Assembly (NCBI GenBank): GCA_963626555.1
Contig: CAVFXQ010000058.1
Location: forward strand, 1-7,340
From: UBA1181 sp963626555
GTDB lineage: Bacteria > Bacteroidota > Bacteroidia > Bacteroidales > Paludibacteraceae
Reading direction: 5' to 3'
DNA: 7,340 nt
In this document: positions 1 through 4,827 of the stretch, in pieces
Position numbering within the stretch: the stretch's first letter is position 1
Layout: every line of letters begins with the position of its first letter
Position numbers and translations under genes: made by a program
The notes under the pieces: model-generated
Seen by the model: the letters and a program-made list of their open reading frames with translations, nothing else
Told to the model about the DNA's origin: nothing
The model's database searches: none

Positions 1-26
1 AATCTCTAATTTTGTACGGAGTCTGA

Positions 27-34
27 TATTTTTG
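27..34 (+). promoter_or_regulatory. possible -7 promoter box for the first ATPase
   Basis: TATTTTTG matches the Bacteroidetes -7 consensus TAnnTTTG. A TTTG at 11-14 is too close (12 bases) to be the usual -33 partner, so support is weak. If it is used, transcription would start near position 40 and the whole 22-bp repeat array would lie in the 5' untranslated leader of the ATPase mRNA. Confidence 0.3.
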
Positions 35-72
35 TGTAATTGATTTAATATCAAGATTTTGTGTTCATACTT

Positions 73-182
73 TGAGAATTTTTCAATGTTAGATTGAGAA
101 TTTTCTAATGATAGATTGAGAATTTTCTGAATTTAATTTGAGAAAAATTCCGTAGTAGAATGAGATTTTTAAATTTAAATAA
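73..182 (+). repeat. five tandem 22-bp repeats upstream of the AAA ATPase gene
   Basis: TGAG begins at 73, 95, 117, 139 and 161, exactly 22 bp apart each time. The first three units share the core TGAGAATTTT followed by a more variable 12 bases; units 1 and 2 also share a TAGAT end. Units 4 (TGAGAAAAATT) and 5 (TGAGATTTTT) are degenerate. A possible further decayed unit starts at 51 (TCAAGATTTT), again 22 bp before the first. The last unit ends two bases before the ATG at 185, so the array abuts the gene. The units are not palindromic and are too short and too closely packed to be a CRISPR. The array could be an operator, a leader RNA element or a DNA target of the ATPase; the sequence does not decide between these. 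Confidence 0.88.
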
Positions 183-184
183 TA

Positions 185-1369
185 ATGATAGCTCGTCCTC
201 AACTTAGTATATTACAACAGCGTTTGGCGGAGCCACGGCGTTATATCCAAGTCTTGGCAGGTCCTCGTCAGGTAGGGAAAACCACTCTCATCAATCAGTT
301 GGTTGCTCGTATGACTGTGCCTGTCAGTAGTATTACGGCAGATGCCGTTGCTATTAATGATATGAAATGGATTGCAGACCAATGGGAAACGGTTCGTAAA
401 ACGATGAAATTGACGAATCAGACGGAAATGGTGCTGATTATCGATGAGATACAGCGAATAGACAACTGGAGTGAAATGGTGAAACGGGAATGGGACGAAG
501 ATACTCGTACTCAGTGCAATATTAAGGTTGTTTTGCTCGGAAGCAGTCGTTTGTTGATACAAGACGGGTTGAATGAGAGCCTTGCTGGTCGGTTTGAACT
601 TATTCACATGTCTCATTGGTCGTATGCTGAGATGCGTGAGGCTTTTGGTTTTACTTTAGAACAATACATATACTTTGGAGGTTATCCAGGTGCAGCGTCG
701 TTGATTTCTGATGAAAAACGTTGGCGAAATTATATGCGTCGGTCGATCATTAGTCCATCTATTGAGAAAGACGTGCTGATGACAAAGAAAATACTTAAGC
801 CTGAGTTGATGCGTCGCCTGTTTGAATTAGGAGCGAGTTATAGTGCGGAGATTGTTTCTCTTAATAAAATTCTTGGTCAACTGCAGGATGCAGGTAATAC
901 TGCAACAATGGCTAATTACCTGACTGTACTTGAACAAGCCGACCTGCTGGGTGGTTTGCAGTTGTATTCGCCAGACAAACTTCGACGTTATCGTTCCATC
1001 CCGAAGTTTCAAGTCTACAACACTGCTTTACAATCCGCTTGCCAGACTAATGGCTTCAAGGCTGTGTATGTGGACAGCAAGAAATGGGGAAGATGGGTGG
1101 AGAGTGCCGTTGGAACTCATTTGGTGAACGGGACTGACGATGGAGAATATGAAGTTTTTTATTGGCGGGATGGAGATGACGAAACGGATTTCGTCCTTGT
1201 GTGGGGTGAAGAAGTGTTAGGATTAGAAGTCAAGAGTGGAAGAAGAACGGCGGGTACAGGGTTGACATCTTTCAAGACTCATTTCCCGAAAGCAAAAACC
1301 TTGGTGATTGGTACAGGCGGTTTGTCTTTAGAACTTTTCTTCAACACTAAGCCAGAGATGTTGTTTTGA
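185..1369 (+). CDS. AAA family ATPase with DUF4143-type, nuclease-like C-terminus
   Basis: Protein of 394 residues. The P-loop (Walker A) is GPRQVGKT at 26-33, Walker B is VLIIDEIQ at 83-90, and a sensor-1-like strand VVLLGSS lies at 115-121, followed by SLAGRFELI near 132-140. This is the usual core of the COG1373-like ATP-binding proteins widespread in Bacteroidetes. Residues about 185-290 are helical and resemble DUF4143. The end (about 300-375) has WVESAVG, YWRD, D335 and E348-V-K350, an arrangement like the PD-(D/E)xK nuclease fold seen at the C-terminus of this family. The length of about 400 residues is normal, so the gene looks intact. The ATG at 185 places the P-loop about 25 residues in, as usual for the family. 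No membrane segment is visible. The cellular role of the family is not established; suggestions include mobile-element or defence functions. It stands alone, directly downstream of the 22-bp array. ATP binding is well supported; nuclease activity is inference. Confidence 0.9.
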   Translation: MIARPQLSILQQRLAEPRRYIQVLAGPRQVGKTTLINQLVARMTVPVSSITADAVAINDMKWIADQWETVRKTMKLTNQTEMVLIIDEIQRIDNWSEMVKREWDEDTRTQCNIKVVLLGSSRLLIQDGLNESLAGRFELIHMSHWSYAEMREAFGFTLEQYIYFGGYPGAASLISDEKRWRNYMRRSIISPSIEKDVLMTKKILKPELMRRLFELGASYSAEIVSLNKILGQLQDAGNTATMANYLTVLEQADLLGGLQLYSPDKLRRYRSIPKFQVYNTALQSACQTNGFKAVYVDSKKWGRWVESAVGTHLVNGTDDGEYEVFYWRDGDDETDFVLVWGEEVLGLEVKSGRRTAGTGLTSFKTHFPKAKTLVIGTGGLSLELFFNTKPEMLF

Positions 1370-1424
1370 AGAATAGGACGGTGTCAAGCCTTTTATGTGC
1401 GACTCTTAAATTGTATTTTGTAAT

Positions 1425-1468
1425 AAACACTTTTGCACTGAAATTGTTTATTTGAAAAAACACTTTTG
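1425..1468 (+). repeat. two copies of AAACACTTTTG spaced 33 bp
   Basis: AAACACTTTTG occurs at 1425-1435 and again at 1458-1468, exactly 33 bp apart. The first copy is preceded by TTTTGTAATAAA (1417-1427, continuing into the copy), which also occurs in the 33-bp array at 4121-4210. It could be a decayed relic of another such array, or chance in AT-rich DNA. Confidence 0.35.
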
Positions 1469-1507
1469 GAAAATTGCGTGTTAATGTAGGAGGACACAAA
1501 TGCTATT

Positions 1508-1539
1508 TTTGTCATATTAGGGAGAAAGTGTTAACTTTG
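1508..1539 (+). promoter_or_regulatory. Bacteroidetes-type promoter for the glycosyltransferase pair
   Basis: TTTG at 1508-1511 is followed after 20 bases by TAACTTTG at 1532-1539, a full match to the primary sigma factor consensus of Bacteroidetes (TTTG, 19-21 bases, TAnnTTTG). Transcription would start near 1545, leaving a short leader of about 20-25 bases before the ATG at 1569. The leader is A-rich and has no Shine-Dalgarno sequence, as is normal in this phylum. Confidence 0.7.
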
Positions 1540-1568
1540 TGAGATTTTGAAATAAAGAACTTGAAAAT

Positions 1569-2657
1569 ATGTCGAAAGTCCTTTTTATTTGGTACAAACG
1601 TTCGAAGGGAATCTTGGAGGGCGGAGGACAAGGAAGTCAGAAAAATTATGAGATGATATGCCACACTGTTGGAGCTGAAAACGTCAATTCCTACTATGTG
1701 CATGACGAGACGAAAGGAAAGTCGCTATGGGGATATATTCGTGGTGTGTTTTTCTTTTTGTTTGGATATTATTATGGTCTTTACCCCAAACGGGTGAAGG
1801 AGATTGTGGGCATCGCTCAAAAATATGACTTTGTTTTTATTGACCGCAGTTTGTTTGGCGTGATTGCTAAACAGTTGAAGGAGAATGCGTATAAAGGACA
1901 AATAATCACTTATTTCCATAATGTGGAAGCCCTTTATTTTGATGCTAAGCTGCCAAAAATTCCAGGTAGGGGTATCATTGTGAAGACGGCGGATTTGAAC
2001 GATCGATATTCGTGTGACTATTCGGATAAAATTGTATGTCTGAACGAACGTGATTCTCAGGTTATTGCGGAAAAATATGGCAGAAAAGCGGATCTGTTGA
2101 TTCCTGTAGCGCTACAGGATAGATTGAAAGAGAAGCCTTCAGAGTCTGTTCTCACACGAGAAAAACCATTGTGCTTGTTCTTGGGAGCGTATTTTCCTCC
2201 TAATAATCAGGGAATTCTGTGGTTTGTTGAGAATGTCTTGCCTCACGTCAACATTCAGATGAAAGTGGTGGGCAAAGGTATGGCAAAACTGAAAGAAGAG
2301 TCGCCACAACTCAAAGATATAGAGGTGGTTAGCGATGCGCCAGACCTTCAGCTCTATCTGCAAGAAGCTGATATTATGGTGCTACCGATTTTCTCGGGAA
2401 GTGGTATGAAAGTGAAGACCTGTGAGTCGCTTATGTATGGCAAAAATATCGTTGGAACGAATGAGGCATTTGAAGGCTATGAAGCTGATTATAAGCAGAT
2501 TGGAGGACGATGCAATACTGCTCAAGAGTATATCGATTGTTTGAAAGGGTTTGAAAAAAATCCTCGACCACGATTTAATGCCTATTCTCGTCAGGTTTAT
2601 TTAGAAAAATATTCGTATCCTGCCGTTGAAGGATTGTTTAAGAAACTATTAGGATGA
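1569..2657 (+). CDS. GT-B fold glycosyltransferase (family 4-like)
   Basis: Protein of 362 residues, a normal length for a GT-B glycosyltransferase of the Glyco_trans_1_4 / GT4 type, which transfers a sugar from an activated donor to a glycan or lipid-linked acceptor. The N-terminal half starts with a beta strand (KVLFIWYK) and a glycine-rich loop (GGGQGSQKN, 18-26). The C-terminal donor-binding half begins at LCLFLGAYFPPNNQG (201-215) and contains MKVVGKG (231-237), a DAPDL stretch (256-260), DIMVLPIFSGSGMKVK (268-283), then E286 in CESLMYGKNIVGTNEAFEG. These are the usual nucleotide-sugar site elements. A hydrophobic aromatic stretch at about 54-72 may touch the inner face of the membrane. 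It has its own promoter and overlaps the next gene by four bases, so the two are co-translated. A role in capsule, exopolysaccharide or O-antigen synthesis is likely, but donor and acceptor cannot be read from sequence. Confidence 0.88.
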   Translation: MSKVLFIWYKRSKGILEGGGQGSQKNYEMICHTVGAENVNSYYVHDETKGKSLWGYIRGVFFFLFGYYYGLYPKRVKEIVGIAQKYDFVFIDRSLFGVIAKQLKENAYKGQIITYFHNVEALYFDAKLPKIPGRGIIVKTADLNDRYSCDYSDKIVCLNERDSQVIAEKYGRKADLLIPVALQDRLKEKPSESVLTREKPLCLFLGAYFPPNNQGILWFVENVLPHVNIQMKVVGKGMAKLKEESPQLKDIEVVSDAPDLQLYLQEADIMVLPIFSGSGMKVKTCESLMYGKNIVGTNEAFEGYEADYKQIGGRCNTAQEYIDCLKGFEKNPRPRFNAYSRQVYLEKYSYPAVEGLFKKLLG

Positions 2658-3544
2658 TGGAAAATAAGTTGTATAATAATCTGAGAATCAAGATATTCTG
2701 TCGGTCGTTTGACTTGCGACTCTACACATTGTCAAAGAAACTTTATGAGACGATGGGTTTCCCTTGCGTTCGTCTGACGGATCAGTCGGCCGATGGTTAT
2801 TTCTACACGATGCTGAAAGATACTGAGTGCGACATTGCTATCAATGTGGATGAAGATTGCTTTGTGTGCGATCCAGAGGCGATATTGCGGCTGGTGGACT
2901 ATGTTATAGAGCATGAATACGCCAATGCAGGTTGTCCAGATGGAGGATTGAAAGGAGCGAGAGGACAGAATCCGATAGTTACGAATCCGTTCTTTAATGT
3001 GTTCAATCTCAAGATGATACGCAAGAAATTCTCGGAAGAAGCGGTTAAGAAATTTGATTATGAGTCGCATAAGGAGGAGTTGATTGCGGCCTTTCCGAAA
3101 GAGGTGTTGCAATGCGATAATTACACCTTTGGAAAAGTTGGTTTTCTCGAACCCTATTATCAGTTTTTCTTTTGGATGGCGTATAATTTCAAGACATTGT
3201 ATCTGCCGAGTCAGAAGCACACAGATAATGTAACGACGGAACTGTTTGATTTAGAGGGACATTGCCTTTGTAAGCACACTTGGTTCGCTCGTTTTTATAC
3301 GATGCCGAAAATTATGATCAGGTTGATACACGGTAATATGCAGAACCAGAAAGAACGCATTGACAACATCATCCAAGAGGTATATGCTTTGCGAGGAATG
3401 GTAGTGCCACAAGCCAGTTTCTCGGACAATCTCTGGTTCTTTTTTGATCGAGTAGTTCGTTGGATGATTAAGATACCTCAGAGGGTAGCAAACTGGCCTC
3501 GGAAGATAAAAAGGAAGATGGAGAATCGAAGAATGGGGAAGTGA
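2654..3544 (+). CDS. probable GT-A-like glycosyltransferase of unknown family
   Basis: Protein of 296 residues. The start ATG overlaps the TGA of the upstream glycosyltransferase (ATGA), indicating translational coupling; the second codon is also ATG, so the true start may be one codon later. The N-terminus (RIKIFCRSFDLRLYTLSKKLYE, 11-32) looks like the first strand and helix of a nucleotide-sugar binding fold. DIAINVDEDCFVCDPEAI (60-77) resembles the strand plus acidic DxD metal-binding motif of GT-A enzymes (D66, D68). Further features are a glycine-rich GCPDGGLKGARGQNP (93-107), NPFFNVFNLKMIRKKF, an aromatic stretch around 167-178 and CLCKHTWFARFY (204-215), whose His could serve a late metal-binding role. 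The last 30 residues are strongly basic and could bind membrane phospholipid. I do not recognise the specific family. Assignment as a glycosyltransferase rests on the motif and on the operon partner. Synthesis of a surface glycan with its neighbour is the most likely role. Confidence 0.7.
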   Translation: MMENKLYNNLRIKIFCRSFDLRLYTLSKKLYETMGFPCVRLTDQSADGYFYTMLKDTECDIAINVDEDCFVCDPEAILRLVDYVIEHEYANAGCPDGGLKGARGQNPIVTNPFFNVFNLKMIRKKFSEEAVKKFDYESHKEELIAAFPKEVLQCDNYTFGKVGFLEPYYQFFFWMAYNFKTLYLPSQKHTDNVTTELFDLEGHCLCKHTWFARFYTMPKIMIRLIHGNMQNQKERIDNIIQEVYALRGMVVPQASFSDNLWFFFDRVVRWMIKIPQRVANWPRKIKRKMENRRMGK

Positions 3545-3567
3545 TGCCATCTGTCTGCTAAGGAAGA

Positions 3568-3657
3568 CTGATGCTTGTCAGGTGTCATACCCAACGTGCC
3601 AACTATGCGGTTGTGATATAGCACGGTCAGTCTATTTATTGAACTGATTCCTACCAT
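3568..3657 (-). pseudogene. hipA-like N-terminal remnant
   Basis: Read on the minus strand from ATG at 3657, about 30 residues (MVGISSINRLTVLYHNRIVG, then TLGMTPDKHQ) resemble the start of HipA-family kinase toxins (the N-terminal subdomain with a short strand, 'xxVGTL' turn and strand). After this the frame continues with unrelated sequence into the shadow of the upstream glycosyltransferase gene, and nothing of the roughly 400-residue kinase body remains. It ends just beyond the 3' end of the glycosyltransferase operon, so a deletion junction probably lies near 3545-3570. The match is from memory of the family and is short, so confidence is moderate. Confidence 0.42.
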
Positions 3658-3738
3658 GTTTGCGATTCTGATTTTTGTTGATGATATCAAGTTCCTCCAT
3701 GGTTGAGAAGAGAGGCTCTTTCATCACCGATTTGAGTT
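3632..3738 (-). pseudogene. unidentified 3' gene end preceding the hipA-like remnant
   Basis: On the minus strand an open frame contains QLKSVMKEPLFSTMEELDII, then NKNQNRKHGRNQFNK, before a TAG at 3632-3634. It overlaps the start of the hipA-like frame (ATG at 3657) by 26 bases, the way small antitoxin or regulator genes often overlap the toxin gene that follows. It could be the C-terminus of a HipB-like regulator, but I do not recognise it, and no helix-turn-helix part survives. Its upstream part is replaced by the truncated ATPase gene at about 3739. It may also be a chance open frame. Confidence 0.3.
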
Positions 3739-4050
3739 GCGTAGCATTTTGATTGCGTTGGGTGAGTTTTGTATTTCATCAATGAAAAGCAGTGTCTTTC
3801 CCTCATCTCTACGTTTGCCTCGCACAAAAAGCAGTGTGTTGTATAGATCTTGTATAGACTGTACACCTTCGAAAATGGCTAAGTCTTCTTTTATATCCAA
3901 ATTGAACTTGATGTAGCAGTCAAAATCTTCTGCAAAAGCGTTTACTAAAGAGGTTTTGCCCACTTGCCTTGCACCTCGTATGACTAATGGCTTGCGGGTC
4001 GGTTTATTCCTCCATTCTCGGAGCCAGAATATTGCGTTTCTCTCAAACAT
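3724..4050 (-). pseudogene. truncated AAA family ATPase (N-terminal third only)
   Basis: From ATG at 4050 the frame gives 108 residues: MFERNAIFWLREWRN, a P-loop RGARQVGKTS near 25-34, an IKFNLDIKEDLAIFEG segment, and Walker B LLFIDEIQ near 87-94, then NSPNAIKMLR. Intact relatives continue with an aromatic-acidic helix and a 'AGSLL' sensor strand and total about 380-430 residues. Here the frame instead runs into NSNR and a stop, and no ATPase-like sequence follows in any minus-strand frame. The homology appears to end near 3739. It is a different subtype from the intact ATPase at 185-1369 (GARQVGKT rather than GPRQVGKT, and a longer N-terminal helix). Without sensor 1, the arginine finger region and the C-terminus it is unlikely to work as an ATPase. 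Its upstream repeat array is retained. Confidence 0.82.
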
Positions 4051-4122
4051 AATGGTGGCGTTTTTAATACTTTGCGAAGTTGCTATTTTTTCAGTAAAAT
4101 ATGCAAGTTTTGCACCTCTGTT

Positions 4123-4210
4123 TGTAATAAATCCAAAGTAAAAATAGCCTTTTCTTGTAACGAATCCAAAGTAAAAATGAGTCTTTTTTGTAATAAATCA
4201 AAAGTAAAGG
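4123..4210 (-). repeat. three tandem 33-bp repeats upstream of the truncated ATPase
   Basis: On the plus strand TGTAA starts at 4123, 4156 and 4189, exactly 33 bp apart. The 20-base core TGTAAnnAATCnAAAGTAAA is kept in all three; the remaining 13 bases vary. The third unit loses its similarity after about 4210, where sequence like the nucleotidyltransferase gene begins. A further AGTAAAAT at 4093 lies 44 bp (4 x 11) from the same element in the first full unit and may be a decayed copy. Relative to the truncated ATPase gene, the array lies upstream, ending 72 bases before its ATG. In that orientation each unit contains TTACTTTG, one base from a TAnnTTTG promoter box. Because 33 is a multiple of three, the array also reads as an 11-residue peptide repeat in one plus-strand frame (CNKSKVK..), which is probably incidental. 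Confidence 0.85.
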
Positions 4211-4281
4211 GGGAGTTGTTCTGGCTTTATTCCGTTTCGGAAGGAACATTGTTACCGTTTGCAAAAGAGTCTTTTTCCTGA
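4211..4281 (+). pseudogene. duplicated 3' end of an MNT nucleotidyltransferase gene
   Basis: Positions 4234-4271 match 4623-4660, inside the intact nucleotidyltransferase gene, at 36 of 38 bases. The frame encodes VSEGTLLPFAKES, as in the intact protein, then diverges to a TGA at 4279-4281. Weaker similarity (GGAGTTGTT, also at 4595-4603) reaches back to about 4211, with a six-base length difference between. Nothing of the catalytic GS...DxD part remains. The fragment is joined directly to the third unit of the 33-bp array, so a deletion or recombination joined a second, related nucleotidyltransferase gene to the array. Confidence 0.75.
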
Positions 4282-4406
4282 GAAAAAAAGTATGAAAGTT
4301 TTGAAGATTGCATGTTTCGGTATATTTTCGTATTATAAGAACTCGTAAAGCTTAGTTACTCTAAGAACGATTGCTTAAATCGACGAGCCGTTTTAATTTT
4401 AATCGC
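4282..4406. other. spacer before the nucleotidyltransferase gene
   Basis: No supported gene. A short open frame from ATG at 4292 (18 codons, MKVLKIACFGIFSYYKNS) looks a little like the first strand of a Rossmann-type protein but stops at 4346-4348. CTTAG-TTACT-CTAAG (4351-4365) is a weak five-base hairpin. No clear promoter consensus is seen. Confidence 0.4.
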
Positions 4407-4703
4407 ATGTCAGACGCAGCATTGACAAAGAAATTGCAAACGTATTTCAGCACGCAACCTGTGTTGAAAGCGTGGCTGTTCGGCTCTTTCTCGCGAGGGG
4501 AGGAAACGCAAGACAGTGATGTTGACATCATTGTGGCTTTAGACAAAAGTAAGCCGATTGGTTTGAGATTCTTTGGAATGTGGACTGATTTGGAGGAGTT
4601 GTTGGGACGAAAAGTTGACCTTGTTTCTGAAGGAACATTGTTACCGTTTGCAAAAGAATCAGCCGAGAGGGATAAGATATTAGTCTATGAGAGAAGCGAG
4701 TAG
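4407..4703 (+). CDS. MNT-type nucleotidyltransferase domain protein (orphan)
   Basis: Protein of 98 residues from the ATG at 4407; an in-frame TTG at 4371 would add 12 residues that do not look like the family. The catalytic motif of the DNA polymerase beta-like minimal nucleotidyltransferases is clear: WLFGSFSRGEETQDSDVDII (23-42), with G26-S27, D38 and D40, and a third acidic residue at D71 in GRKVDLV. In HEPN/MNT toxin-antitoxin pairs such proteins (MntA-like) silence a HEPN RNase by transferring AMP to it. All catalytic residues are present, so it may be active. However, no HEPN gene follows: 4704-4794 has no coding sequence and then a surface protein begins. It is therefore either an orphan antitoxin left after loss of the toxin, or it acts on a partner encoded elsewhere. 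Duplicated tail sequence at 4211-4281 shows that related copies once lay in tandem. Confidence 0.85.
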   Translation: MSDAALTKKLQTYFSTQPVLKAWLFGSFSRGEETQDSDVDIIVALDKSKPIGLRFFGMWTDLEELLGRKVDLVSEGTLLPFAKESAERDKILVYERSE

Positions 4704-4728
4704 ATTCCCATTAAAATCTCTTCTCCAA

Positions 4729-4761
4729 TTTGCTCTGTTTTAAAAATTTCTCATACTTTTG
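4729..4761 (+). promoter_or_regulatory. Bacteroidetes-type promoter for the large surface protein
   Basis: TTTG at 4729-4732, then 21 bases, then TACTTTTG at 4754-4761, a full match to TTTG / TAnnTTTG with correct spacing. Transcription would start near 4767, giving a leader of about 60 bases before the ATG at 4828, or about 28 before the possible ATG at 4795. Confidence 0.62.
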
Positions 4762-4827
4762 TCGTTTAAGGACATTCTTAAAGTATAACTTCGCATGGAT
4801 TGGGACGTGCGGAAAAAGAAGGATAAT

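Larger units (their letters stand above)
1370..1568. other. intergenic region between the ATPase and the glycosyltransferase operon
   Basis: No gene is visible in these 199 bases. It is AT-rich and holds a weak two-copy repeat (1425-1468) and the glycosyltransferase promoter (1508-1539). An AGGAGG at 1488-1493 stands six bases before an ATG at 1500 that opens only six codons. I see no convincing hairpin terminator for the ATPase gene. Confidence 0.6.

Noticed and set aside
73..182. CRISPR array
   Set aside because: Units of 22 bp with a roughly 10-base core and 12-base remainder are far too short for repeat plus spacer, and no cas genes are present.
1488..1520. AGGAGG six bases before ATG CTA TTT TTG TCA TAT TAG, a possible six-codon leader peptide
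   Set aside because: Bacteroidetes rarely depend on Shine-Dalgarno sequences, and the promoter found at 1508-1539 starts transcription downstream of it, so it would not be in the operon's mRNA.
4072..4281. 69-codon plus-strand frame with 11-residue peptide repeats (CNKSKVK, CNESKVK, CNKSKVK)
   Set aside because: It needs a TTG start, arises because the 33-bp DNA period is divisible by three, and runs from the ATPase leader into a nucleotidyltransferase tail. The DNA repeat explains it better than a gene does.
4292..4348. 18-codon frame MKVLKIACFGIFSYYKNS
   Set aside because: Too short to support; it could be a gene-start remnant but has no recognisable continuation.
4351..4365. CTTAG-TTACT-CTAAG hairpin as terminator
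   Set aside because: Only five base pairs, no GC-rich stem and no following T run.
4371..4406. TTG start giving a 110-residue nucleotidyltransferase
   Set aside because: The extra 12 residues are not family-like, and the ATG at 4407 gives the usual short lead into the GSF motif.
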